Part shown: piece by piece, positions 7,836-16,826 of the stretch
How positions within the stretch are numbered: position 1 is the first letter of the stretch
How the letters are laid out: each line of letters starts with the position of its first letter
Origin: JACKCB01 sp964452775
GTDB taxonomy: Bacteria; Chloroflexota; Anaerolineae; Promineifilales; Promineifilaceae
DNA length: 64,000 bases
Assembly: GCA_964452775.1 (NCBI GenBank)
Contig: CAYVQP010000002.1
Span: forward strand, 62,001-126,000
Direction: 5' to 3'
Translations under genes and position numbers: made by a program
Notes under the pieces: model-generated
What the model saw: the letters and a program-made list of their open reading frames with translations, nothing else
What the model was told of the DNA's origin: nothing
Databases searched by the model: none

Positions 7836-9017
7836 TTGCCCCTGGCCTCTGCAAACAAACTGATCGCCGAAATCAGCCGGAGAACCATCGTCCGCGACGC
7901 ATTGCGTAGCTTTGAGAACGAACTGAAACAGATCGTTGATCAGACCGTCGCCGTGCAACAGATTCCGGCGCCCACGTTTGCGGAGGAAGCGCGCGCCGCT
8001 TATCTGGCCGGACGCTTTGAAGCGCTCGGGCTTGTTGATGTGCAGCGGGACGAGATGCACAATGTTTACGGCCGCATTGCGGGGCTGGGACGAGGGAAAC
8101 CGGTTGTCGTCTCTGCCCACAGTGATACGGTGTTTGCTCATGATACCGACTTGACCGTTCGCTATGAAGACGAATTGGTCCACGGTCCGGGCATCGCGGA
8201 CAACAGCCTGGGAGTCGCCGGCCTGCTGCACCTGGCAGCCACCATGCAGCGCTTTCAGTTGCGGCCCGCGCGCGATCTATGGCTGGTAAGCAACGTCGGC
8301 GAAGAAGGATTGGGAGACCTACGGGGCATGCGCGCCGTAGTGGAGCGTTTTGAGGACGCCCAGGCGTACATCGTAGTGGAAGGTGGGTTGTTTGGACGCA
8401 TCTGCCACCAGGCTATCGGCGTGCGCCGCTATCGCATCGAAGTGCACACGCCGGGCGGGCACTCCTGGGGAGCGTTCGGCGTTCCCAGCGCCATACACCA
8501 GCTGGGGAAGATTATCGCCGCCATAGATGGTTTCAGCGTGCCGGAGACTCCCAAGACAACTTACAACGTGGGCGTAATCTCCGGCGGCACAACGGTCAAT
8601 TCGATCGCCTCCAGCGCCCAGATGCTGCTGGATTTGCGCTCTGAGGATCCTAACGCACTGGAGATGCTGGTCACGCAGGTGGAGCGTCTGGTCGCTCAGG
8701 TCCGGCAAGAGCCGGATGTCCAAGTGGAGATGCCGGTGATCGGCGATAGGCCGGCCGGCGAGATTCCCCGCGACTCCTGGCTGGTTTCGTTGGCGGAGTC
8801 GGCCCTGCGCCAGGTGGGCGCCGCCGAACGCATTGAGTACACCACCGGCAGCACGGACGCCAACATCCCGCTGAGTAAGGGGTTGCCCTGCGTCTGCATC
8901 GGGCTGGCCCAATCAGCCAACGCGCATCGTGTTGACGAATACATGGATGTGACCGACTTGCCGGCCGGCATGAGCCAGTTGCTGCTGCTGGTGTTGGCTG
9001 CGGCGGAATATCGTTAA
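7836..9017 (+). CDS. M20-family zinc peptidase
   Basis: A 393-residue cytoplasmic metallohydrolase of the M20 family (PepT/ArgE/carboxypeptidase G2 type), removing amino-acid or acyl groups from small peptides. Metal-site motifs are VVSAHSDTVF (H and catalytic D), GIADNSLGVA (bridging D) and NVGEEGLGD (catalytic E-E), followed by the dimerisation domain with 'TPGGHSWG' and the NPL-like 'SKGLPCVCIG' region. TTG at 7836 has GGAG 7 bases upstream; TTG at 7830 is in frame but too close to it. Its stop overlaps the convergent rhomboid gene by 3 bases. Confidence 0.85.
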   Translation: MPLASANKLIAEISRRTIVRDALRSFENELKQIVDQTVAVQQIPAPTFAEEARAAYLAGRFEALGLVDVQRDEMHNVYGRIAGLGRGKPVVVSAHSDTVFAHDTDLTVRYEDELVHGPGIADNSLGVAGLLHLAATMQRFQLRPARDLWLVSNVGEEGLGDLRGMRAVVERFEDAQAYIVVEGGLFGRICHQAIGVRRYRIEVHTPGGHSWGAFGVPSAIHQLGKIIAAIDGFSVPETPKTTYNVGVISGGTTVNSIASSAQMLLDLRSEDPNALEMLVTQVERLVAQVRQEPDVQVEMPVIGDRPAGEIPRDSWLVSLAESALRQVGAAERIEYTTGSTDANIPLSKGLPCVCIGLAQSANAHRVDEYMDVTDLPAGMSQLLLLVLAAAEYR

Positions 9018-9658
9018 AGAATTCGAATCTGTTCTTCGAGATCGACAGAGGTGGAGTTGGGTGCGGAGGTCGTTATACGATCCCGGCGCACGATCAGCCA
9101 GGCGGCCGTGACCCCGCCGATGAAGCCGAGGAAGTGCGCGCCCCAAGATACCCCCGGCTGGCTGTTGCCGGGCAAAATCAACGCCCACAGTAGACCCCCG
9201 TAAAGCAAGAATACCATGATCGCAATGACCAGCGAGCGCCAGCTGCGGTCGAAGTAGGCCCGCACGAGCAAGAAGCCGAAATAGCCGAAAACCAGGCCGC
9301 TGGCCCCGATATATACCGCATGGCTCCGGCCCAACAGCCACAGACCGATTCCCGTGACCAGCATCGTCACAACTGTCACAAAGACAAAATCGCTGCGCCG
9401 GCGCAACAGGACGATACCGCCGAGTACGATCAAGGGCAGCGTGTTGGCCATCAGATGTCCCAGGCCGTTATGCAGCAGGGGCATGAAAAGGATTCCCTGT
9501 AGACCGATCAGCGTTCGCGGCTGCACGCCGAAGCGATTCAGGGCCTGGTCAAACAGCAGCACGTCCAATATCTCCAGGACCCAGAGCAACAACACCATCC
9601 CGCCAAGCACGTAGGCCGGCTTCTTCAATCTCTCTTTGATTGCTGGACTTATCTCCAT
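9014..9658 (-). CDS. Rhomboid-family intramembrane serine protease
   Basis: A 214-residue membrane protein with about six helices. The catalytic dyad is visible as Ser in IGASGLVFG and His in WGAHFLGFIGG. The preceding HNGLGHLMANTLPL loop is the conserved HxxxxHxxxN block. Rhomboids cleave transmembrane segments of substrate proteins inside the bilayer. Length is normal for a bare bacterial rhomboid without an extra domain. It lies downstream of the fused spermidine-synthase gene on the same strand, about 70 bases away. Confidence 0.92.
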   Translation of the reverse strand: MEISPAIKERLKKPAYVLGGMVLLLWVLEILDVLLFDQALNRFGVQPRTLIGLQGILFMPLLHNGLGHLMANTLPLIVLGGIVLLRRRSDFVFVTVVTMLVTGIGLWLLGRSHAVYIGASGLVFGYFGFLLVRAYFDRSWRSLVIAIMVFLLYGGLLWALILPGNSQPGVSWGAHFLGFIGGVTAAWLIVRRDRITTSAPNSTSVDLEEQIRIL

Positions 9659-9731
9659 GCGCGTACCTCTCCGGTGAATCGAGCTGTCAACTACTAACAG
9701 TACGCCGCTGCCCGCAAATGGTTGCAGCCGA

Positions 9732-11252
9732 TCAAAATCCCGTATCCTCTACCACCGGCAAGAGCAGGTTGTCCACCGGCGCGTGATCGTCCGTTAGCAG
9801 CACCGGCGGACGAGCATCCATCGCCTCTTGCAGTGCTTCCGGCGTCACGAATCGGCCGGCAAGCGCATCGCTGTTCAGCAGGCTGTCCAACGGTTCCCTG
9901 GCTGCCAGAATCACGTACGTTTGCCGCTCGCGTTCACCCAGGCCGGCTTCGGTGGGCGAGACATAGACATAGGGAAAGACCTGTCTTAACGTATGCACCA
10001 GGGCGCGCAAGAAACCCAGCTCCTGCCCGTCAATCAGGTTCAGCATGTAGATGCCGCCGGGCGCAAGGCGGTCGGCGATCTGGCGGTCAAACTCCAGCGT
10101 GGTCAGGTGATAGGGGACCGAGAGATCGTTGAAGACGTCGCCCAAAATGACATCATATTGCATGCCCTCCGGCAGATAGAACATGAAGCGCCGAGCATCA
10201 TCGTTGAATGTGGTGATAGTCGTATCCTCAGCCAGGCCCAATTCGCTGTGCGCCGTCTCGGTGACCCCGGGATCGATCTCCACCACGTCGAGGCGGCTGC
10301 CGGGAAAGATTACTTCCAGGTAGCGGGGAAAGTTGTAGCCCCCGCCTCCCAGCGTGAGTACCCTCGGCCGGCTCTCCGCTTCGAACAGGCCGGCCATCAC
10401 CCCGGCATAGATTTGCTCGTAGTCGTAATATAGCTCGGTCACATCCTCCAGGTTGTTGACGCTGTGCACAAGCCGGTCGAGGATCAGCGCGCGCACATTC
10501 TCGCTGCGTTCTTCCACCTTGATGCAGTAATAATTCGTTTCCCGCAGGCAGGGATTCGATAGCAGCCCGGCAGCGTACAGGCCGATGGTCAGCGCGCCAA
10601 AGAGCAGGCCGGATACCAGCGCCGCGCGCCTGTTCCCGGAGTCGGCCCTAGCCAGGATGAGCAGCCCGATAACCAGCAGGGTGCACGATACGCTCCAGAC
10701 GATGGCGCGTGTCCCAAACCAACTGATGAAGACGAAGCCGGTGGCAAACGCGCCTAATATGCTGCCGCTGGCCCCGGCAGCGTTGATCTTGCCGACGACG
10801 TTGCCGGTCTGATCCAGGTCGGTCAGCGTCAATTTCACCACCATGGGGCTGATGGTTCCCAGCACGGTGCTCGGCAAGAGAAAGACGATGGTGTAGGCTG
10901 CTAGCACGCCCAGGATGACCGGGATGTCAAAGCCGGGAGCGCCGACCAGGTTGACCATTCCGATCACGCTGGCGCTGGCAAACGCGGAGAGGATGAATTG
11001 TCCGGCGAGCCGCTGCCGGCCGGCGTGGCGATCCGCTAGCTTGCCGCCGATATAGTTGCCCAGGCTGATGCCGGCCAGGATAACGCCAATGGCGCTCGTC
11101 CAGGTGTACAGGCTGACCCCTACACGGGGAGCCATCAGCCGCCCGGCTACAATCTCCAGCACCAGGATGCAGAAGTTGGCTACGAAGACGATTGCAAAGG
11201 CAACGGGGAGTGAAAGAGATTGAGAGCTGGTTGGGGAGTGGTCATTCGTCAT
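9732..11252 (-). CDS. Fused multi-spanning membrane / spermidine synthase-like protein
   Basis: A 506-residue protein with an N-terminal half of about seven to eight transmembrane helices (to about residue 225) fused to a class I methyltransferase-like domain of the spermidine synthase family. The nucleotide-binding motif LTLGGGGYNFPRYL, the VVEIDPGVTE acidic block and LGDVFNDLSVPYHLTT match aminopropyltransferases. The real substrate of these fusions is not established; polyamine synthesis or another aminopropyl transfer are candidates. The ATG at 11252 follows a perfect TATAAT by only 6 bases, so the mRNA may be leaderless. Confidence 0.8.
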   Translation of the reverse strand: MTNDHSPTSSQSLSLPVAFAIVFVANFCILVLEIVAGRLMAPRVGVSLYTWTSAIGVILAGISLGNYIGGKLADRHAGRQRLAGQFILSAFASASVIGMVNLVGAPGFDIPVILGVLAAYTIVFLLPSTVLGTISPMVVKLTLTDLDQTGNVVGKINAAGASGSILGAFATGFVFISWFGTRAIVWSVSCTLLVIGLLILARADSGNRRAALVSGLLFGALTIGLYAAGLLSNPCLRETNYYCIKVEERSENVRALILDRLVHSVNNLEDVTELYYDYEQIYAGVMAGLFEAESRPRVLTLGGGGYNFPRYLEVIFPGSRLDVVEIDPGVTETAHSELGLAEDTTITTFNDDARRFMFYLPEGMQYDVILGDVFNDLSVPYHLTTLEFDRQIADRLAPGGIYMLNLIDGQELGFLRALVHTLRQVFPYVYVSPTEAGLGERERQTYVILAAREPLDSLLNSDALAGRFVTPEALQEAMDARPPVLLTDDHAPVDNLLLPVVEDTGF

Positions 11253-11258
11253 GCCGGA

Positions 11259-11264
11259 ATTATA
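11259..11264 (-). promoter_or_regulatory. -10 box of a possibly leaderless transcript
   Basis: TATAAT on the minus strand ends 6 bases before the ATG at 11252, so transcription would start at or next to the A of the start codon. No good -35 is seen at 16-18 bases. No Shine-Dalgarno precedes the ATG, consistent with leaderless translation. Confidence 0.35.
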
Positions 11265-11314
11265 GCGGCGATCAGGTCCTAAGGTAGCGCGGTTAGATCA
11301 CAGCCTGGGCCGGC

Positions 11315-11343
11315 TTGGGTGGGGTCAAGGATGCTGGTAAAAT
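11315..11343 (+). promoter_or_regulatory. Promoter for the acyl-CoA dehydrogenase gene
   Basis: TTGGGT (11315-11320), a 17-base spacer and TAAAAT (11338-11343), with a TG just before the -10 (TG-G-TAAAAT). The gene starts 56 bases downstream and has AAGGAG 5 bases before its ATG. Confidence 0.4.
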
Positions 11344-11399
11344 CAGCCACGTAGACGTTGAGTCGAAGATTTCCTATGGACAGACGCTAAGGAGCGGCG

Positions 11400-12548
11400 A
11401 TGAATTTTGAGCTTACTGACGAACAAGAACAGTTCCGCGAACTGGTGCATGATTTCGTGGCCCGGGAACTCAAGCCCTACGCGCGAGAGACGGACGAGAA
11501 AGCAGAGTTTAACTGGCGGGCAGTTCACAAGATGGGGGCGCTGGGTCTGCTGGGATTGGAAGTGCCGGAAGAGTATGGCGGGGCCGCGGTAGATGCGGTC
11601 AGCTCCGCCATTGCCGTCGAAGAGCTGGGCTGGGGCTGCGCCTCAACGGCGCTGGCGATCGCGGCGCATAACGGCCTCGCCCTTGGGCCGATAGTGGCTT
11701 ACGGCACGGAGCAGCAAAAGGCGCACTGGCTGCCGGCGCTGGCCAGCGGCAGGGGAAGACTCGCCTGTCTTGGTCTGACCGAGCCGGGCGCCGGTTCGGA
11801 TTTGCAGGGCGGAGTGCGCACCTCAGCCGTGCGCGAAGGCGATTCGTGGATCATTGATGGCAGCAAGATGTGGATGACCAACGCCTCCGTCGCGGACGTG
11901 GTGGTGCTGCTGGTTCGTACCGATCGCGCCGGCGGCAGCCACAGCCTGAGTCACATTCTGGTGCCGCTGGATGCCGAGGGGATAACGCTGGGGCCGGCAG
12001 AAAAGAAAATGGGCCTGCAAGGATCGCCGACGCACGCGGTGACCTTTGAAGAGGTGCGCGTGCCGCTGGAGAATCTGCTCGGCGTGGAGGGACGCGGTCT
12101 GCAGCAGACGCTCGCCACGCTGGATAGTGGGCGGGTGGGCATCGGCGCCCTCGCGGTCGGCATTGCCCAGGCGGCTTATGAGGAAGCTATTCGTTATGCA
12201 CATGAGCGGGAGACGTTCGGCCAGCCGATCGCGCATCACCAGGCTGTCCAGTGGATGCTGGCTGATGCGGCGACGGAGATCCAGGCGGCCCGGCTAATGG
12301 TCTACTGGGCAGCCTGGCATAAGGGTCAGGGCCGGCGCTACACCAAAGAAGCGGCGATGGCGAAGCTCTTCGCGACCGAGGTCAGCGAGCGGGTTTGTCG
12401 CAATGCTGTGCAGGTGCATGGCGGCTATGGCTACAGCCGCGAGTTTCCGGTGGAGCGGATGTATCGCGACACGCGCCTGATGACGATAGGCGAAGGTACG
12501 AGCGAAATACAGCGGCTGGTAATCGCCCGGCATATTCTCGACTTGTAG
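11400..12548 (+). CDS. Acyl-CoA dehydrogenase
   Basis: A 382-residue FAD enzyme that introduces the alpha-beta double bond in acyl-CoA. Signatures are LTEPGAGSDLQGG (FAD-binding loop), 'KMWMTNASVADVVVLLVRT', and C-terminal VHGGYGYSREFPVERMYRD. The Glu of IGEGTSEIQR is the expected catalytic base of short/medium-chain type enzymes. Length is typical. It stands alone as the only plus-strand gene between two minus-strand blocks, with its own promoter and strong ribosome binding site. Chain-length specificity cannot be read from sequence; butyryl/short-branched or medium chains are likely. Confidence 0.93.
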   Translation: MNFELTDEQEQFRELVHDFVARELKPYARETDEKAEFNWRAVHKMGALGLLGLEVPEEYGGAAVDAVSSAIAVEELGWGCASTALAIAAHNGLALGPIVAYGTEQQKAHWLPALASGRGRLACLGLTEPGAGSDLQGGVRTSAVREGDSWIIDGSKMWMTNASVADVVVLLVRTDRAGGSHSLSHILVPLDAEGITLGPAEKKMGLQGSPTHAVTFEEVRVPLENLLGVEGRGLQQTLATLDSGRVGIGALAVGIAQAAYEEAIRYAHERETFGQPIAHHQAVQWMLADAATEIQAARLMVYWAAWHKGQGRRYTKEAAMAKLFATEVSERVCRNAVQVHGGYGYSREFPVERMYRDTRLMTIGEGTSEIQRLVIARHILDL

Positions 12549-12599
12549 ACCCGGCGAGAGTACACCTGCGTGGGCGAAAGGTGACTGGCGAGACCCGCC

Positions 12600-13838
12600 C
12601 TAATTGACGATCACTGGAATGTATAGCGCGCGCGCTTCAATCGGTGCATTGTCTACCAGGTGATAGATTTCGCCGATGGCCCAATTGGCGACGTATAGCT
12701 CACCGCTGTTGTCTTCGCCGAAGGTGACGTAACCGAAAGCAGCCAGCTGGTCGTGCCGGGTGAGCACCCAGTCGCCCATCTGGTTGCGATAGAGGTCCCA
12801 GAAGTAGCCGGTGCAGTAATCAGACATCAGGTAACGGCCGGCCATATTGGGGTACATTGAGCCGCGATAGACAAAGCCGCCGGTCACCGCGCAGCTGCCG
12901 GAGAGGTGACTGTACTCCACGTCCGGCAGCCTGTAATCACCCGGCGGGCCGCATTCCGGCATGTTCGTGCCGGGATTTTCGTGCATGCCCTCGTAGCAAC
13001 TCCAGCCGTAGTTTTGCCCACCTTCGCCGGCCGGCTGCACGTTGACCTCCTCCCAGGCATATTGGCCGACATCGGCGATATAGAATTCGCCGGTCGCGCG
13101 ATCAAAGCTGGCCCGCCAGGGGTTGCGCACGCCTATGGCCCAAATCTCATCCAGCGTATTCGGGTCGTTCACAAACGGATTGTCGGGCGGTATGGCGTAT
13201 GGGCTCCCCCCATCAACGTCAATGCGCAGGACTTTGCCGAGTAGCGTTGTTGGATCCTGCGCCCGGTTTTCGGGATCGTTGAGCCAGCCGCCATCGCCTA
13301 GAGGGATGTACAAATAGCCATCCGGCCCAAAAGCTAAATCACCACCATTATTGTTGTTGTAGGGCTGGTCAACGGTAAGAATGGGGAATTCGCTTCCGGG
13401 ATCAGCCTGCGTGTTCGCTGCGTTGGCGGTGAAACGAGCAATCACCGTATCGCCATTCAGATCGGTATAGCTGACGTACAGATAGCGATTAGCGGCATAG
13501 TCAGGATGAAAGGCAAGTCCCAGTAGCCCTTGCTCCGTGTCGCCCGTTACCTGATCGGCAATATCCAGGAAAGCGGGATCTACCGGCCCCCCGTTCTCCA
13601 CCAGACGGATGTAGCCGCCCTGTTCGACAACAAAGGCCCTGCCCTGATCAGGGTCGAAGGCAATGTCAACCGGCTCCACGAAACCCGTCGCAAAAGGTTC
13701 CAGCGCCAACTCCAGCTCCTGGGCTGCGCTGCCAGGCCGTGTCTGCGAGCTCCCGAATGCCAGCAGGAAGGCAGTTGTCGCCAACACGACTGCAATCAGC
13801 GACAGGCGCGCCCTGCGTATGCTTTGCTCTGATTTCAT
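12600..13838 (-). CDS. PQQ-type soluble glucose/sorbosone dehydrogenase-like protein, paralogue 1 (catalytic His replaced)
   Basis: A 412-residue exported six-bladed beta-propeller of the glucose/sorbosone dehydrogenase family. A signal peptide covers about residues 1-39. Family motifs include EQGLLGLAFHPDY, AFGPDGYLYIPLGDGG, VRNPWRASFDRATGEFYIADVGQ and NYGWSCYEG. The conserved HNGG that carries the catalytic base in this family (His144 of the Acinetobacter enzyme) reads NNGG here (Asn codon at 13350-13352), so dehydrogenase activity is doubtful. The C-terminus ends with ALYIPVIVN, a short tail also seen in two of the three neighbours. Last gene of a four-copy tandem array, 21 bases after paralogue 2. 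Confidence 0.82.
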   Translation of the reverse strand: MKSEQSIRRARLSLIAVVLATTAFLLAFGSSQTRPGSAAQELELALEPFATGFVEPVDIAFDPDQGRAFVVEQGGYIRLVENGGPVDPAFLDIADQVTGDTEQGLLGLAFHPDYAANRYLYVSYTDLNGDTVIARFTANAANTQADPGSEFPILTVDQPYNNNNGGDLAFGPDGYLYIPLGDGGWLNDPENRAQDPTTLLGKVLRIDVDGGSPYAIPPDNPFVNDPNTLDEIWAIGVRNPWRASFDRATGEFYIADVGQYAWEEVNVQPAGEGGQNYGWSCYEGMHENPGTNMPECGPPGDYRLPDVEYSHLSGSCAVTGGFVYRGSMYPNMAGRYLMSDYCTGYFWDLYRNQMGDWVLTRHDQLAAFGYVTFGEDNSGELYVANWAIGEIYHLVDNAPIEARALYIPVIVN

Positions 13839-13859
13839 CTGCTTCAGTCCCAGGAGTAA

Positions 13860-15467
13860 CTACGACTCGTTGCCGTTCACCATGATTGGCAGGAACAGCT
13901 CCGGCAGGATTTGCGTGGGAGTCGGGCTTGGAGTGGCGGTTTCCGTGACCACAATGATAGCTGTTGGGCTACTGGTCGGCGTCGGAGTGAAGGAAGCTGT
14001 GGCAGTAGCGGTGGCCGTACTGGTAGTGAAACCCGGGGTACCAGTCGCCGTTGGCGTCGCCACCGTGGGAGTGGCTGTCGCGGTTGGTGGCCGGGGGGTT
14101 GAAGTGGCGGTCGGTGTGTTTGTTGGCGGGCCCGATGTCGCCGTCGCGGTCGGCGTGCTGGTCTTGGTAGCGGTGGCGGTATTCGTGGCGGTGGCGCTAG
14201 GGGTCGGCGTGGGGCCGCTGGCATCCACCAGGTGATAGATATTCCCGTTCAGATTGGAGACGTACAGTTCTCCATCGGTGGCCTCGCCGAAGCTGACATA
14301 GCCAAAGCCGGTGAGGTTGGTGTGCATGGTAACGCTGAAGTTGCTGGTGACCATATCCCAGAAATTACCGCTGCAATAGTCGGTGAAGAAATAGCGCCCA
14401 TACATGTTTGGATATAGCGCGCCGCGGTAGACATAGCCGCCGGTTATGGAGCAGCCCAGGCTGTGACTGTACTCAAACACGGGGAAATCATAGTCGCCTA
14501 TCGGGCCGCAACCGGAGGTGTTATAGGTATGATTACCTTCGTAGCAACGCCAACCGTAGTTCTCGCCGCCGGCGGAGGTTGCCGGCTGAACGTTCACTTC
14601 TTCCCAGGCGGATTGGCCGACATCGGCGATGTAGAAGTTGCCGGTCAGCCGGTCAAAGCTGGAGCGCCAGGGGTTGCGCGTGCCGGATGCCCAAATTTCG
14701 TCGCAAAGCCCGCCCGGACCGTCCACATGGGGGTTGCTGGATGGAATTGTGTAGTCACCCGTTCCCGCGCCGACGCAGTCCGGAGATACCCCCGGCCCGC
14801 TATCCACATCAATGCGGCTGATATCTCCTAACAGGCCGGTCAACGTCTGCCCGTTGTTGTTGGGATCGCCGCCTCCACCGCCATCTCCTAGCGGAACATA
14901 AAGGTAGCCGTCCGGCCCGAAATGAATGTCGCCCGCGTTGTGATTGGAATCCGGCTGGACAACGGTCAACAGGATGTTCTCGCTTGACGGATCGGCCACG
15001 TTCGGGTTGCCGGTGACGCTAAAGCGTGAAATGCGGGTGCGCCGCGTGCCGCCGGTGGTATTGGTGTAGTTGACGTAGAAATAGCCGTTCTGGTCATAGT
15101 CCGGGTGGAAGGCCAGCCCCAGTAGCCCCTCTTCACTGGATGAGGAATCCACACGGTCCGTGATGTCAAGAAAGGGCGTCGGCAGGGTTGTGCCGTCTGA
15201 CTCTAGGATCTTGATGATGCCCTCTTGCTCCACCACGAACAGGCGATCGTCGTCGGAGTTGGCCATGGCGACCGGACTGCTGAAGCCGGAGGCGAACAAC
15301 TCCAGGTCGAGGACGAGCGAGCCATTTTCGATGACCGGGGCAAAAACGGCATCGCTGGCCGGCTCCAGAGGCGCCCAGCCGCCCGCTCCACATGCTGCCA
15401 GGAAGATTACGCCAATTACAACAACTGCGATGGTGAAGAGAGCTCGCAAAGGCTGCCTGATTGTCAT
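13860..15467 (-). CDS. PQQ-type sugar dehydrogenase lipoprotein, paralogue 2, with Thr/Pro-rich linker
   Basis: A 535-residue lipoprotein (lipobox FLAACGAG near residue 28) with a complete beta-propeller: EEGLLGLAFHPDY, SNHNAGDIHFGPDGYLYV with the catalytic His, TRNPWRSSFDRLTGNFYIAD. After residue about 415 comes a linker of some 90 residues made almost only of T, P, A and S (DNA 13935-14215), then the tail LFLPIMVNGNES. The family oxidises aldoses with PQQ and calcium outside the membrane. The ATG at 15467 has GGAG at 7-base spacing. The linker probably carries the domain through the cell wall. Confidence 0.88.
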   Translation of the reverse strand: MTIRQPLRALFTIAVVVIGVIFLAACGAGGWAPLEPASDAVFAPVIENGSLVLDLELFASGFSSPVAMANSDDDRLFVVEQEGIIKILESDGTTLPTPFLDITDRVDSSSSEEGLLGLAFHPDYDQNGYFYVNYTNTTGGTRRTRISRFSVTGNPNVADPSSENILLTVVQPDSNHNAGDIHFGPDGYLYVPLGDGGGGGDPNNNGQTLTGLLGDISRIDVDSGPGVSPDCVGAGTGDYTIPSSNPHVDGPGGLCDEIWASGTRNPWRSSFDRLTGNFYIADVGQSAWEEVNVQPATSAGGENYGWRCYEGNHTYNTSGCGPIGDYDFPVFEYSHSLGCSITGGYVYRGALYPNMYGRYFFTDYCSGNFWDMVTSNFSVTMHTNLTGFGYVSFGEATDGELYVSNLNGNIYHLVDASGPTPTPSATATNTATATKTSTPTATATSGPPTNTPTATSTPRPPTATATPTVATPTATGTPGFTTSTATATATASFTPTPTSSPTAIIVVTETATPSPTPTQILPELFLPIMVNGNES

Positions 15468-15521
15468 GGTGAGACTCCGGAGTTTAATGAGCCAAATTGC
15501 ATTGCGCATTTGAGCTGTGTA

Positions 15522-16826
15522 TCAATGCTGTGCCATGATCGGCAGAAAGAGGCGCTCGGGAAGGCTCATTTCCACTAGAACGATCTTGTACAGCTTTCCA
15601 TAAGAACTGCCGATGTATACCTCTCCGGCCTGGTCCTGGCCGAAGGTGTTCCAGAAGCCGAACGGAACGATGGTCGAATGCCTTCCTGACCAATGGCCCC
15701 CTTCTTCCTGAGCCATCGAGGTGACGGTGAAACGGCAGAAATCTGCAAACAGATAGTGCCCATTCAGGCCGGGGTAATCTGCGCCCCGATACAGGTAGCC
15801 GCCAATAATGGCGCAGCCAACCCGGTGATTATAGGCGAAAACCGGCGGGGTGTATAGCGAAGCGTCGCCGCAACCGTCTACTTGACGAGCTTCAAAGCCT
15901 TCATAGCAATACCAGCCATAATTAACGCCGCCGGCTGATTCCGCCGGCTCCACGTTGACCTCCTCATAAGCAGCTTCGCCCACCTCTGCGATGAAGAGAT
16001 CATGAGTGAGTGGATCGAAGCTGAAGCGCCAGGGATTGCGTAGGCCGTAAGCCCAGATTTCGCCCCTTGCTTCGGGATCATTTACAAAGGGGTTATCCAG
16101 CGGAATTGCATATGGGAAGGCGCTGTCTACGTCTAACCTCAAGATGCTTCCAGGCAGTGTGGCCGTGTTCTGGCTATGGTCGGACGGCTTGCCTGGAGCC
16201 CCACCGTCGCCGATTCCGATATATAAATAGCCGTCCGGCCCGAATGCCAGCTGGCCAAGGTTGTGATAAGGGGTGGTCTGTTCCAGCGAGAGCAGGATTG
16301 CTTCGCTATCCGGGTTGGCCTGATCGGTCCGATCGCCACGCTCAAACCGCGACACAAGTGAGTGTCCGTCGCGGCTGGTGTAGGCGACATAGAAGTAGCC
16401 ATTTGTCGCGTAGTTCGGGTGAAACGCCACGCTCGATAATCCCTGCTCCCCTAAATCGGAAGCGACCTGTTGGCGGATGTCCAGGAAGACGGTCGTGGAA
16501 ACCGTGGGCGAGAGCGTGGTCTGCGAGACAATGCCCGAACGCTGGGCGACAAAAAGATGCTCGTCGCCGGCATTGACAATGTCTGTTATGGACTCGTAGC
16601 CGCCGGCCACCAGCCTGAGTTGCAGCAATGCGATCGGCGGTGGGTCGACTGTGGGTGATACGCTTGCCAGGGAAACAGCCGGAATCAGCATGTAAATTTG
16701 GGCAATGATGGCGGGAAGTATGGCAAGGACAACCAGGCCAAGCTGGACGGAAAATGTGCTTCTGAGTCGGACACCATCTTGCTCACGGCTCCCTTCTTCA
16801 AACGCCCCCTCCGCTAATTGTGACAC
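15522..16826 (-). CDS. PQQ-type sugar dehydrogenase, paralogue 3
   Basis: A 434-residue exported propeller protein. One hydrophobic segment (about 27-52) serves as signal or anchor and follows an unusually long, charged N-terminus. Motifs are EQGLSSVAFHPNY, YHNLGQLAFGPDGYLYIGIG with catalytic His retained, LRNPWRFSFDPLTHDLFIAEVG and NYGWYCYEG. It ends with ERLFLPIMAQH, the same tail type as paralogues 1 and 2. It starts at GTG with GGAG about 9 bases upstream. It has no Thr/Pro linker. Substrate unknown. Confidence 0.87.
   Translation of the reverse strand: MSQLAEGAFEEGSREQDGVRLRSTFSVQLGLVVLAILPAIIAQIYMLIPAVSLASVSPTVDPPPIALLQLRLVAGGYESITDIVNAGDEHLFVAQRSGIVSQTTLSPTVSTTVFLDIRQQVASDLGEQGLSSVAFHPNYATNGYFYVAYTSRDGHSLVSRFERGDRTDQANPDSEAILLSLEQTTPYHNLGQLAFGPDGYLYIGIGDGGAPGKPSDHSQNTATLPGSILRLDVDSAFPYAIPLDNPFVNDPEARGEIWAYGLRNPWRFSFDPLTHDLFIAEVGEAAYEEVNVEPAESAGGVNYGWYCYEGFEARQVDGCGDASLYTPPVFAYNHRVGCAIIGGYLYRGADYPGLNGHYLFADFCRFTVTSMAQEEGGHWSGRHSTIVPFGFWNTFGQDQAGEVYIGSSYGKLYKIVLVEMSLPERLFLPIMAQH

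Noticed and set aside
12549..12599. Terminator between the convergent acyl-CoA dehydrogenase and dehydrogenase paralogue 1
   Set aside because: No stem of useful length and no T-tract found.
13935..14215. Low-complexity DNA that might be a tandem repeat array or CRISPR
   Set aside because: It encodes an in-frame Thr/Pro/Ala linker; units are irregular and there are no spacers.
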